Shown in pieces: positions 34,451-42,458 of a stretch of 64,000 nt of DNA. Within the stretch, counting starts at the first letter, position 1, and each line of letters opens with the position of its first letter. Both the position numbers and the translations under genes were made by a program. The notes under the pieces are model-generated. The model did no database searches and was not told the DNA's origin. It saw nothing but the letters and a program-made list of their open reading frames with translations. This stretch comes from Peptococcaceae bacterium (lineage in GTDB: Bacteria > Bacillota > Dehalobacteriia > UBA4068 > UBA4997), in NCBI GenBank assembly GCA_022797295.1, contig JAAWKH010000002.1:1-64000 (forward strand), given 5' to 3'.

Positions 34451-35743
34451 GTGGCAGTTTTGTTTAAGAATGTTCGTTATTTAACGCCTGATTTTCAGGT
34501 GCAGGAGGGCTTTGTTGGGGTGCAGGGCCGGGATATTGCTTATCTGGGCGCTGATGAGCCGCCGGAAGCTGCGGCTTACGATATGGTGATTGAGGGGCGC
34601 GGTAAGTTGCTGTTGCCAGGCCTGGTGAATACGCACACCCATTTGCCGATGACCTTGCTGCGGGGATATGGTGAAAATCTGAGCTTGCAGGATTGGCTGT
34701 TTACGCGTATTTTCCCTTTTGAGGCCAAGTTGACCTCCGAGGCGATTTACTGGGCTACTAAGCTGGCGTTGGCGGAATCACTGCGCTTTGGCGTTACCTC
34801 CTGCACGGATATGTATATGGATGTGAACGCGATTTGTCGGGCGGTGGATGAAACCGGCTGCAAAATTAACGCCGACTTGATGGGCACGGTAGGCTGCGAC
34901 GATACGCATGAGCAGCCTTTTGCCGGGGCGGCGGCAGCCCTGCGCGAATGGCACGGCCGGGACGAGGGGCGCATTTTGCTGGATAGCTATATCCACGCGG
35001 AATATACCACTAGCGAGGAACGCTGTCGATTGATGGCGGATTTGGCTAAGGAGCATAATTTGAACATGGATTTGCACCTTTCCGAAACCAAGCTGGAGCA
35101 TGAGGAGTGCAAGCAGCGGCATGGTGGGCAGACCCCGACGGCCTATTTTGCCAGCTTGGGCGTTTTTGACCAGCCCGCCACTGTGGCCCACGCAGTTTGG
35201 GTGGAGCCTGCGGATATTGAGATTTTGGCGGCCAAAGGGGTGACGGTGGCCCACAATCCGGTGAGCAATTTGAAGCTGGCCAGCGGCGTGGCTCCGGTGC
35301 CGGCCCTGCTGCGGGCTGGGGTGAATGTGACCTTAGGCACCGACGGCGTGGCCAGCAACAACAACCTGAACCTTTGGGAGGAAATGAAGCTGATGGGCTT
35401 GCTGCACAAATGGGGCAGCCAGAACCCAATGGTGATTACGCCGCAGGAGGTTTTGGCGGCGGCCACCATCAACGGCGCACGGGCCCAGGGGCGCGGCAAC
35501 ACCGGCAAGATTGCTGTGGGCAAGCGGGCGGATTTGCTGTTGCTGAACATTGACCAGCCGCATTATCAGCCGTGTTATGATATATTGAACAATTTGGTTT
35601 ATGCGGCGCAAGGCGGCGATGTGACGCTGACGATGGTTGATGGCCGGATTTTGTATCGGGACGGCGAGTTTACCAGTTTGGATTATGAAAAGGTTGTTTT
35701 TGAGGTGGAAAAACAGCGGCAGGCCATTTTGGCCCAGCTTTAG
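34451..35743 (+). CDS. mtaD: 5-methylthioadenosine/S-adenosylhomocysteine deaminase
   Basis: A 430-residue amidohydrolase that deaminates S-adenosylhomocysteine and/or methylthioadenosine, clearing the by-product of SAM-dependent methylation. Metal ligands include H62 and H64 in NTHTHLPMTLLRGYG, later His in DLHLSET and VAHAVWV, and the Asp in LGTDGVASNNN. The GTG start at 34451 follows GGGGAGG at 9 nt. It sits after the PrmA methyltransferase, with the immunity-type island next. Confidence 0.9.
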   Translation: MAVLFKNVRYLTPDFQVQEGFVGVQGRDIAYLGADEPPEAAAYDMVIEGRGKLLLPGLVNTHTHLPMTLLRGYGENLSLQDWLFTRIFPFEAKLTSEAIYWATKLALAESLRFGVTSCTDMYMDVNAICRAVDETGCKINADLMGTVGCDDTHEQPFAGAAAALREWHGRDEGRILLDSYIHAEYTTSEERCRLMADLAKEHNLNMDLHLSETKLEHEECKQRHGGQTPTAYFASLGVFDQPATVAHAVWVEPADIEILAAKGVTVAHNPVSNLKLASGVAPVPALLRAGVNVTLGTDGVASNNNLNLWEEMKLMGLLHKWGSQNPMVITPQEVLAAATINGARAQGRGNTGKIAVGKRADLLLLNIDQPHYQPCYDILNNLVYAAQGGDVTLTMVDGRILYRDGEFTSLDYEKVVFEVEKQRQAILAQL

Positions 35744-35761
35744 GTCGCTTGGGAGGATATT

Positions 35762-37285
35762 ATGGCAGATTTGGCAGAAGCAAAGGAGCTCTACACCGAG
35801 GCGGAGCTGGCGGCAGTGCAGGCGCATATCAAGCGGTATTTTGGTGATTTTCAACAGTCGATTAAGGAATATGAATCGCCGGATATTTGCTTGGAAATTG
35901 CGATTATTCCACCGCGGCCTGAGCATAATTATTACACATTGGCGACGATTGGCATGGGAGCGCACCGGATGAATGTGCCGGAGGATGAGCCGGAATTGGA
36001 GCGGGCGGAGCTGCTTATCAATCTGCCGCCGGATTGGCTGCTGACGGATGAGGTTGTTCATGATGAGGAGCACTTTTGGCCGGTTCGTCTGTTGCGCCAG
36101 ATGGCCCGGCTGCCGATTGTGGATGACGCTTGGTTTGATTGTGGGCATATTGTACGCAACGACGGCGAGCCTTACGCGGAAAGCACGCGTTTGTGCAGCG
36201 TTTTGCTGCTGAGCCCCGGCGTTTTTGGCGAGCCCTCTTACAGCTGCGTTTTGCCGGGCGGTGAGCCGGTTAATTTTTATCAGTTAATTCCGCTTTACCA
36301 GGAGGAGCTGGATTTTGCTCTGGAAAATGGCTTGGATAGATTTCTGGAGCAAGCGCCTGATGAGCTGCTTGAGGTGATTGGGCCTGATCGACCGAATATT
36401 ATTTTGGATGCGGCAGAAATTGGCTATGATGATGCGCTGATGGAAGAAGCGGCGGAGCATTTGGCAATTATCCAGGAGAAGCAGTTGGCTGTTGATGAGC
36501 TGGCGGCGTATAATCATTTGGCTATTTACTTGCGTTGGTGCCTTGAGCGTGGATTGATGGGCAATCCATTTTTGGTTAAACATCAGGAGGCGGCTTTGGC
36601 GGTGCAAATTGGCCAAAGTCCTGATTTGCGTCTGCTGTTGCGAGATAATGCAGATTTGCAAGGCCGTCTGCGTTTAGATTACTTTAACCAGGAGGGCACG
36701 GCCTTTGCCCGCTGGTATAGCTGGGGCAGCCGGGCGACGCCTTACGCCTATCGCAAGGACGTTGAGGCTTATGCTGAAAAATACTTTGGCTTGGAGCGCA
36801 TTGCCAGCGGCGAATTTAAAGGTTCGGCTTATCTGTTTGTGCCGTGGACTGAGCAATATTATCAGGATATGGCGGCGGTTATTGACGGGCGTTTTGCGGA
36901 ATGGCGGGCTTTGCCGGAAAATCAGGCGCAGAAGCCTGTCAAGCCGATGGCGATTAAACCTGAGGATATTAAAATGCTGCTGACTGATTGGGATGGGCCG
37001 CTGGGCTGCTTTGCTAGCGACCGTATTGTAGTGGACGGCTGCAAGGTTGGCGAATGTTATCGTTTGCAGCCGGAGCGCGGCAACGAGGGCTGGGATAGCG
37101 GCTGGAATTTTTTCGCCGGTGATGAAGATGAAGAATATTTAGATGACAGCCGGCACTGTGATTTTTATGATTTGAACTTGCTTTGTAATTATGACCCGGA
37201 TATTCTGCCGCTGCTGAAAAAACCTTATGGCACTTGGCTGGGACGTGACGAGGATGGAGCGTTTAGGGAGTTGGAAGATGAGTAA
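35762..37285 (+). CDS. SUFU-DUF2185 composite protein, probable toxin-immunity protein
   Basis: A 507-residue cytosolic protein. Residues about 20-195 match the bacterial Suppressor-of-Fused domain (YYTLATIGMG; LINLPPDWLL; WPVRLLRQMARLP; then CGH, and LIPLYQEELDFAL). The middle (about 195-395) is less clear; NHLAIYLRWCLERGL near residue 248 resembles DUF7832-type helices. Residues about 402-500 match DUF2185/Imm33 (SDRIVVDGCKVGECYRLQP; DSGWNFFAGDE; NYDPDILPLLKKP). SUFU and DUF2185 are both listed among immunity domains of bacterial polymorphic toxin systems. It overlaps the next gene, an Imm17-type protein, by 8 bp. No cognate toxin is in the window. Confidence 0.85.
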   Translation: MADLAEAKELYTEAELAAVQAHIKRYFGDFQQSIKEYESPDICLEIAIIPPRPEHNYYTLATIGMGAHRMNVPEDEPELERAELLINLPPDWLLTDEVVHDEEHFWPVRLLRQMARLPIVDDAWFDCGHIVRNDGEPYAESTRLCSVLLLSPGVFGEPSYSCVLPGGEPVNFYQLIPLYQEELDFALENGLDRFLEQAPDELLEVIGPDRPNIILDAAEIGYDDALMEEAAEHLAIIQEKQLAVDELAAYNHLAIYLRWCLERGLMGNPFLVKHQEAALAVQIGQSPDLRLLLRDNADLQGRLRLDYFNQEGTAFARWYSWGSRATPYAYRKDVEAYAEKYFGLERIASGEFKGSAYLFVPWTEQYYQDMAAVIDGRFAEWRALPENQAQKPVKPMAIKPEDIKMLLTDWDGPLGCFASDRIVVDGCKVGECYRLQPERGNEGWDSGWNFFAGDEDEEYLDDSRHCDFYDLNLLCNYDPDILPLLKKPYGTWLGRDEDGAFRELEDE

Positions 37286-37475
37286 ATGGGATATTGTGGC
37301 CGCCGCCTTTGGCCTGCTGTTGATTGTGGGCTCAGTGCGGAATTGGAATTGGCTGTGCGACCCAACCGGCGCTCCTTATGCTTATCTGTTTGGCCGCGGT
37401 GCGCGTCGGGTAATTTTCCTGCTGCTGGGCGTGGTGTTGATTATTGTCAGCCTGTGGAGTTTGGCGTTGGGATAG
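37278..37475 (+). CDS. Imm17-like small membrane protein
   Basis: A 65-residue protein with two hydrophobic segments flanking NWNWLCDPTGAPYAYLFGRG, the layout of the Immunity protein 17 family (N-W-x-W, then FGR-GAR). The ATG at 37278 has GGGAG about 7 nt upstream and overlaps the SUFU-DUF2185 stop by 8 bp, which implies translational coupling. Imm17 proteins are membrane immunity proteins in contact-dependent or polymorphic toxin loci. The family call is by eye and the protein is short. Confidence 0.75.
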   Translation: MSKWDIVAAAFGLLLIVGSVRNWNWLCDPTGAPYAYLFGRGARRVIFLLLGVVLIIVSLWSLALG

Positions 37476-37509
37476 GCTGGTTCGGGCGATGAAATGGAGG
37501 TTGATACAA

Positions 37510-37977
37510 ATGGGCGCTTGGGGAATTAGGGCCCTGGACAGCGATGAAGGGCTGGATACGCTGGATTTTTTAGCGGAAAGTTATCTGCCGGAGCATAAAA
37601 CGCTTGATTTGGCGGAAGTGATTGCCTGGATGCGGGAGTTTGATTGCTTGGGTGAAAATCCTGATGATATTGATTTTTTTTATGACAATAACGCTATGGT
37701 GCTGGCTGAGCTTTACCTGGAGTGGCTTGACAAGGGCAAGCTGGATTTTGGGGATGAGGAAAATCCTTGGAGTAAGGTGCAGGGTTTTACTGCCACCAAT
37801 GACGATTTGGACGCTTTGCTGCGCTATTTGTACGATATTAAAAATGAGGTGCCGGATGAGGACGGCATTCGGGAGAGTGTGGAATTGTGGCGGAATGATG
37901 GCAAAAACCCGAATTTTGGGAAATGGCAGCAGCATTTGGACAATTTAATTCAGCGTTTGGAGCAGGCTAAAAAGTAA
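37510..37977 (+). CDS. DUF4259 domain protein
   Basis: A 155-residue acidic soluble protein opening MGAWGIRALDSDEGLDTLDF, the hallmark of DUF4259 (start M-G-x-W-G, then D-x-D/E-x-x-x-D). The ATG at 37510 follows GGAGG by 9 nt. Function is unknown; many members lie among immunity-type genes, consistent with this neighbourhood. It is 34 bp after the Imm17-like gene and 18 bp before the next gene. Confidence 0.8.
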   Translation: MGAWGIRALDSDEGLDTLDFLAESYLPEHKTLDLAEVIAWMREFDCLGENPDDIDFFYDNNAMVLAELYLEWLDKGKLDFGDEENPWSKVQGFTATNDDLDALLRYLYDIKNEVPDEDGIRESVELWRNDGKNPNFGKWQQHLDNLIQRLEQAKK

Positions 37978-37995
37978 TAGTCTAAAGGGGATTGG

Positions 37996-38595
37996 ATGAT
38001 GCGTAAAATATATTTTCATGAGGATGATTACTGTCAGCTTGAGGTGTTGCCGTTGTCGGCTGAGCAATTCTGCCGACGGGAGATGGGCGAAATCGAAGAA
38101 TTTGCCAAGGAACACCGGGAGGGGCCTTTTTATACGGATATATACCTGCGGGAGGAAAGCCCGGAAACATTGCTCCAGCTGAACCTGCGGCCGGAGCAGT
38201 TGACAGCGGCTTTAGATTTTTTGCCGGCTTATGATTTGGTGGAAACGGGTTACTCCAGCTATCGTGAGGAATGCCAAAGTACGCAGGCCAGAGGGTTGAA
38301 TGAAGAATTGGCCGTGTTTTGGTCGGTGGACGAAGCCGGGCTGGTGGAGGCTATTTGGCTGGCGTTTTGGGTGGAGCCGCAGGAGGCGAACGCAGCCCGG
38401 CAGCTTTTGACCGCTTTGGGGCATTTGGCTCCACTGCTTTTGGCTGATTGGGGTTGGAGCCGTTGCGTGGATTTGAGCCAGCCGGCGGAGATTGAACAAT
38501 ATGTGGCGGAGAAAGTGTTGGCCGCTCAAAATTGGCGCGATGAACTGGCGAAAATGAGGCTGTCTGAAACTGAGGAAGCTGAGAATGGCGATTAA
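37996..38595 (+). CDS. Unrecognised protein in the immunity-type island
   Basis: A 199-residue acidic, apparently cytosolic protein with no transmembrane segment. The N-terminus is MMRKIYFHEDDYCQLEVLP; a conserved-looking central block is FWSVDEAGLVEAIWLAFW; the C-terminus is Glu-rich. I do not recognise the family. AAAGGGG precedes the paired ATGs (37996 and 37999). Its 3' end overlaps the next gene by 11 bp. Position suggests another immunity or accessory component, but the sequence itself does not show it. Confidence 0.7.
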   Translation: MMRKIYFHEDDYCQLEVLPLSAEQFCRREMGEIEEFAKEHREGPFYTDIYLREESPETLLQLNLRPEQLTAALDFLPAYDLVETGYSSYREECQSTQARGLNEELAVFWSVDEAGLVEAIWLAFWVEPQEANAARQLLTALGHLAPLLLADWGWSRCVDLSQPAEIEQYVAEKVLAAQNWRDELAKMRLSETEEAENGD

Positions 38596-39397
38596 TAACG
38601 AATCCATTGGTATATCAGCCGAGGTTGCGATTGCTCAAACCTTTGGCGTGCCGATTAATCCACAATACGTGGCTAGGGCAGAACAGGAGATTGTTAATCT
38701 GCTGCTGCGCGGCGGCTGCGTGCGGCAGATTTTTGACCGTCAGCAAATGCCTTATCCGGTGGAACACGTGGCGGAGGGTGGCAGCCCGGTGGATTTTAAA
38801 CTGGCTGGCGGCCAAACGCTTTCGGTGAAAACCAATCAAAAGGGTTTGGGTCGGGTGGCTCCGCAAAAAATCGGCCAGCCAACCGCTTGGACATATTTTA
38901 ATTTCCTGGAGGAAAACGACGTTATTCCCGGTTTTACGCTGCAAAAGATGCTGGCGCATTTTAGATTGGCTGATACATATGAAAATCGGGCCTGGCTTTT
39001 TAAATGGCTTTCAATTAATTATATTGATACGCTGATTAATATGTATTGGCAAAATTTATTTGATTGTGATTATTTGTTGCTATTTTTCAATTTGGATTAT
39101 CGCCTGAACCCTTTGCTGAACCACAAGGTTTTTGGCCGTTTGGCCAGAAATCCGCTGTTTTTAGGCGGACAGTTCACCTTTACGCAAACCCTGGATAGCT
39201 GGAATGAATCTAATACCGTAAAATATAACGGCGTGGTGATTGGCAATTTTCAGGTACACCGCAACCGGGACTGTTTTAAGTTCCGCTTTGATATGGACGG
39301 CGTGATGAAAGTGTTGGGCAATGACTTGCGGCTGACAAGTTATGATGATTTGAAAATGGCTCTGAAAGAGGCCTGGAAAAATGGGAAAAACTCTTGA
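38585..39397 (+). CDS. Putative PD-(D/E)XK-like nuclease, possible orphan restriction enzyme
   Basis: A 270-residue soluble protein. Early SIGISAEVAIAQTF with E13, then PVDFKL (D70), about ten residues, and LSVKTN (K82) give an E...PxD...xxK layout of PD-(D/E)XK nucleases of the type II restriction kind; position 80 is Ser where the motif usually has an acid. The C-terminal half is aromatic and Asn-rich and more AT-rich in DNA than its neighbours. No methyltransferase is adjacent. The gene overlaps the previous one by 11 bp, and its TGA stop lies within the -35 box of the rplU promoter. Assignment is tentative. Confidence 0.5.
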   Translation: MAINNESIGISAEVAIAQTFGVPINPQYVARAEQEIVNLLLRGGCVRQIFDRQQMPYPVEHVAEGGSPVDFKLAGGQTLSVKTNQKGLGRVAPQKIGQPTAWTYFNFLEENDVIPGFTLQKMLAHFRLADTYENRAWLFKWLSINYIDTLINMYWQNLFDCDYLLLFFNLDYRLNPLLNHKVFGRLARNPLFLGGQFTFTQTLDSWNESNTVKYNGVVIGNFQVHRNRDCFKFRFDMDGVMKVLGNDLRLTSYDDLKMALKEAWKNGKNS

Positions 39398-39422
39398 CAA
39401 ATGCCGGCAGATGTGCTAAACT
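39394..39422 (+). promoter_or_regulatory. Promoter of rplU-rpmA
   Basis: TTGACA (39394-39399), 17-bp spacer, TAAACT (39417-39422). The -35 hexamer contains the stop codon of the preceding gene. Confidence 0.85.
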
Positions 39423-39427
39423 TTACA

Positions 39428-39552
39428 AGGTTATGTACCATCTAATGTACGTAAACCGCACTTGAGTTGGGTTGGCCTGGATGTTAAAAGCAGGCCGAAA
39501 AGAGCGGAAACGCCACCCACTAAGGCGAGTCTTTGGCATAGGAGGTGTAAAA
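39428..39552 (+). ncRNA. Ribosomal protein L21 leader RNA
   Basis: The 5' UTR of rplU, about 120 nt, with several stem-forming segments (GGTTGGCCTG... CAGGCC; GAGCGG... region; GGCGAGTCTTTGGCATAGG before the start). Position, length and the GGCCTG/CAGGCC pairing fit the Bacillota L21 leader element used for autoregulation. Confidence 0.65.
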
Positions 39553-39864
39553 GTGTACGCAATTATCGAGAGCGGCGGCAAGCAGTATCGCGTTAAGCAG
39601 GGCGACATCCTGCAAGTGGAGCTGTTGGCTGCGGAGGCCGGCACTGTGGTGCAGGCGGAAAAAGTTTTGGCTGTTGGCGAGGGCGAGGCTTTGCAGGTGG
39701 GCAATCCCACTGTGGCAGGCGCCAGCGTTAGTCTGAAAGTGCTGGAGCATGGCAAGGGTAAAAAAGTTGTGGTTTTCCATTACAAGCCCAAAAAGCACAG
39801 CAAAAAGAAGAATGGCCATCGTCAGCCTTTCACCAAAGTACAGGTGGAAGCTATCAACGCTTAA
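39553..39864 (+). CDS. rplU: 50S ribosomal protein L21
   Basis: The GTG start at 39553 follows AGGAGGTG and gives 103 residues (YAIIESGGKQYRV...), exactly the usual L21 length. A longer open frame back to 39472 is leader RNA. rpmA follows 72 bp later with no prp/ysxB gene between. Confidence 0.97.
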   Translation: MYAIIESGGKQYRVKQGDILQVELLAAEAGTVVQAEKVLAVGEGEALQVGNPTVAGASVSLKVLEHGKGKKVVVFHYKPKKHSKKKNGHRQPFTKVQVEAINA

Positions 39865-39879
39865 TTAAATCGTTAATTC

Positions 39880-39902
39880 ATTAATGAAATTGTTTCATTA
39901 AT
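39880..39902 (+). other. Hairpin between rplU and rpmA
   Basis: ATTAATGAAA-TTG-TTTCATTAAT, a perfect 10-bp stem with a 3-nt loop, without a following T-run. It is more likely an mRNA processing or stability element than a terminator. Confidence 0.5.
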
Positions 39903-39936
39903 TCAAATTGCCTAATATAAAAGGAGGTGGGCTTTA

Positions 39937-40200
39937 ATGGCACACAAGAAAGCAGGCGGTAGTTCTAAGAACGGTCGTGATAGCGAGTCTAAACGACTTG
40001 GCTTAAAACGTCATGATGGTCAGCTGGTTACAGCTGGTTCAATTATCGTGCGTCAGCGTGGCACACATTTCCATCCCGGCACCAACGTTGGCTTGGGCAA
40101 GGACGATACTTTGTTTGCTAAGGTGGACGGTATTGTTAAATTTGAGCGCAAAGACAAAACCCGCAAAAAGGTTAGTGTTTATGCAGTGGAAACCGCTTAG
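39937..40200 (+). CDS. rpmA: 50S ribosomal protein L27
   Basis: An 87-residue L27 ([37 protein letters not shown]). It begins directly at the mature MAHKK end, without the about 9-residue extension that Prp protease removes in most Bacillota. Consistently, no prp gene is present. AAAGGAGGTG precedes the ATG, and a strong terminator follows. Confidence 0.97.
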   Translation: MAHKKAGGSSKNGRDSESKRLGLKRHDGQLVTAGSIIVRQRGTHFHPGTNVGLGKDDTLFAKVDGIVKFERKDKTRKKVSVYAVETA

Positions 40201-40233
40201 GTTTGCACCAATATTTAGCCTTGGATAAATTAC

Positions 40234-40274
40234 AGCACAGACTGGGCAATTTCTCAGTCTGTGCTTTTGTTTTT
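40234..40274 (+). terminator. Terminator of rplU-rpmA, shared with the convergent gene
   Basis: 11-bp stem AGCACAGACTG / CAGTCTGTGCT with a 10-nt loop, then TTTTGTTTTT. The T-run reaches the stop codon of the convergent acetyltransferase gene. Confidence 0.9.
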
Positions 40275-40899
40275 AGTTTAACTTATCAATTTGGCCGGAC
40301 TGAATGGCTTTTAGATTGGCGGCAATCCTCTCCGGCGGCCAGTTCCACCATTGAAGCTGCTGCAAGCGAGCAATAGTTTGCTCGTCAAATCGTTTGTGGA
40401 GAGGTTTTGCCGGAACCCCTGCTGCTATGGTGTAGGGCGGAACATCCCTTGTGACCACGGCACGCGCACCAATAATAGCGCCGTCGCCAATGGTAACGCC
40501 TGCTAAAATAACGGCTTCATAGCCCAGCCAAACATCATTGCCAATGGTGATGTCGCCCTTGTTGTCCCAGGCTGCGGCAACATTATCCGGCTGGCCTTGC
40601 CATTCCTCCCAAAAAATGGGGAAGGGATAGGTTGATAGGGAGTTGCTGGTGTGATTGGCGCTGTTGAATAAAAAACGCACTCCGCAGGCGATGGAGCAAA
40701 ATTTACCAATGACCAGTTTGTCCTGATTAACAGGATAATGGTAAAGAACATTGTTGCGTTCAAATCCGGTTGGATCATTAACAAAATCATTATACATAGT
40801 ATAATCGCCAACGCTAATATTTGGATTTGTTATGGCATTTTTAAGATAGATTGTTTGTAAATCTCCGGTACGAGGATATATTTTTTCTGGAATAGTCAT
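40273..40899 (-). CDS. Vat/CatB-type xenobiotic acetyltransferase
   Basis: A 208-residue left-handed beta-helix acetyltransferase of the streptogramin A (Vat) / CatB group. The N-terminus [20 protein letters not shown] and the insert with the catalytic histidine ([16 protein letters not shown]) are typical, followed by hexapeptide repeats ([33 protein letters not shown]). Such enzymes O-acetylate streptogramin A or chloramphenicol, but chromosomal members may have other substrates, so resistance is not shown. AAGGAGAA precedes the ATG. A possible leader peptide overlaps its start. Confidence 0.88.
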   Translation of the reverse strand: MTIPEKIYPRTGDLQTIYLKNAITNPNISVGDYTMYNDFVNDPTGFERNNVLYHYPVNQDKLVIGKFCSIACGVRFLFNSANHTSNSLSTYPFPIFWEEWQGQPDNVAAAWDNKGDITIGNDVWLGYEAVILAGVTIGDGAIIGARAVVTRDVPPYTIAAGVPAKPLHKRFDEQTIARLQQLQWWNWPPERIAANLKAIQSGQIDKLN

Positions 40900-40963
40900 T
40901 AAAATTCTCCTTTGTCTGAAATAAATTGCTAACTATTCCAGCCATTACAATGCAAAGTTTCAT
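40841..40963 (-). CDS. Possible 40-residue leader peptide overlapping the Vat-like gene
   Basis: A small frame starting [15 protein letters not shown] at 40963, preceded by AAGGGTG and lying just downstream of the promoter. It runs through the Vat-like start codon (40897-40899) in another frame and ends 56 nt inside that gene. Position and overlap resemble leader ORFs of antibiotic-inducible genes, but nothing proves it is translated. Confidence 0.35.
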   Translation of the reverse strand: MKLCIVMAGIVSNLFQTKENFNDYSRKNISSYRRFTNNLS

Positions 40964-40994
40964 ATCATCACACCCTTTTTTTATTATGAGTAAA

Positions 40995-41023
40995 ATTATA
41001 TCATACAGCCTTGATTTTGACAA
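40995..41023 (-). promoter_or_regulatory. Promoter of the Vat-like acetyltransferase
   Basis: Minus-strand TTGTCA (41018-41023), 17-bp spacer, TATAAT (40995-41000) with TG extension. The start point near 40988 leaves a leader of about 90 nt. Confidence 0.8.
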
Positions 41024-41092
41024 GCGGAATTTTCTTCGGTGTTTTATTTTGATATTTTTACAAAAATACTTTTCTAATAGTGATTTGTGTGG

Positions 41093-41098
41093 TATAAT
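41093..41098 (+). promoter_or_regulatory. Extended -10 of the obgE promoter
   Basis: TATAAT preceded by TGG (extended -10); the -35 region (TTTTCT at 41070-41075) is poor. It lies 41 bp upstream of the obgE ATG. Confidence 0.6.
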
Positions 41099-41138
41099 AA
41101 TATCGTATGATTAATTTTTGAAATATGGAGAATAATTA

Positions 41139-42431
41139 ATGTTTTATGATTATGTGAAAATATATGTGAAAGGCGGCGATGGCGGCAACGGCATTGTTAC
41201 CTTTCGGCGAGAGAAATATGTGCCGTTGGGCGGCCCATCCGGTGGGGACGGCGGTAAAGGGGCGGATATTGTTTTTGTGGCGGATGAGAGCCTGACCACG
41301 TTGGTGGATTTTAAATATCGCCAGCATTATAAGGCCCAGCGCGGCGAAAACGGTATGCGCAAAAATATGCACGGCAAAAACGGCGAGCCGTTGATTGTTA
41401 AGGTGCCGGTGGGCACATTGGTGCGTGATGCGGAAACCGGCGAGCTGTTGGCGGATATTGTGGAGAAGAACCAGCGGGTGGTGGTGGCCAAAGGCGGCCG
41501 CGGCGGCCGTGGCAACGCCCGCTTTCAATCGGCGCGCAATCGAGCGCCGGAGATTGCCGAAAATGGCGAGCCGGGCGAGGAACGCTGGCTGCGCTTGGAA
41601 TTGAAGCTGCTGGCTGACGCAGCTTTAGTGGGCTTGCCGAACGCTGGCAAAAGCACTATCATTTCCCGTGTTTCCGGCAGCCGGCCGAAGATTGCCGATT
41701 ATCCTTTTACCACTTTGCATCCCAATTTGGGCGTGGTTAATCTGGAGCCGGGCGTGAGCTTTGTGCTGGCGGATATTCCTGGCCTGATTGAGGGCGCAGC
41801 CGACGGCGTTGGTTTGGGACACCGCTTTTTGCGGCACGTGGAGCGTTCCCGTCTGCTGTTGCAGGTGGTGGATATGAGCGGCCTGGGCGAGCTTTCACCG
41901 TGGGATGAATTTGTTGTTATTGACAAGGAGCTGGCGCTTTATCGGCAGGATTTGGCAGCGCGGCCTCGTTTGTTGCTGGCTAACAAAATGGATATGCCAC
42001 AGGCGGCGGAAAATTTGCAGGATTTTAAGCAGCATTTGGCAGAAGCCGGCGTGGATTATCCGCTTTATCAGATTTCCGCTTTGACAGGCGATGGACTGCA
42101 TGAGCTGATGTATCAGGTGTTTGAAATTTTGCAGACAACGCCAATGCCGCAAACTGTGGATTTAACAGCCGATGAGGCTGAGGGCAAAGTAACCAAGGTG
42201 GTGGAGGAGCCTGATTTTGTGATTGAGTCAGAGGAGAATGGCGTTTGGCGAGTGACTGGCAGCAAAATTGAAAAGCTGGTTGTGATGACGGATTGGGAGC
42301 ATGAGGAATCACTGCGCCGCTTGCAGAATATATTGACGAAGATTGGTCTGGATGACGCGTTGCGCCAGGCCGGTGCGCAGGATGGTGATTTGGTGCAGAT
42401 TGCCAACAGAGAGTTCGATTACGCCGAATAA
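41139..42431 (+). CDS. obgE: GTPase ObgE/CgtA
   Basis: A 430-residue ribosome-associated GTPase: glycine-rich Obg fold (YVKGGDGGNGIVTFRREKYV), G domain with P-loop GLPNAGKST, switch II DIPGLIEGA and NKMD, and a C-terminal OCT domain (residues about 340-425, WRVTGSKIEKLVVMTDWEHE). It acts in 50S assembly and stress signalling. Downstream are nadD, yqeK and rsfS, the usual order except for one inserted unknown gene. Confidence 0.98.
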   Translation: MFYDYVKIYVKGGDGGNGIVTFRREKYVPLGGPSGGDGGKGADIVFVADESLTTLVDFKYRQHYKAQRGENGMRKNMHGKNGEPLIVKVPVGTLVRDAETGELLADIVEKNQRVVVAKGGRGGRGNARFQSARNRAPEIAENGEPGEERWLRLELKLLADAALVGLPNAGKSTIISRVSGSRPKIADYPFTTLHPNLGVVNLEPGVSFVLADIPGLIEGAADGVGLGHRFLRHVERSRLLLQVVDMSGLGELSPWDEFVVIDKELALYRQDLAARPRLLLANKMDMPQAAENLQDFKQHLAEAGVDYPLYQISALTGDGLHELMYQVFEILQTTPMPQTVDLTADEAEGKVTKVVEEPDFVIESEENGVWRVTGSKIEKLVVMTDWEHEESLRRLQNILTKIGLDDALRQAGAQDGDLVQIANREFDYAE

Positions 42432-42458
42432 AAAAAGGCGCGCAGGGGAGGCTTGCTT

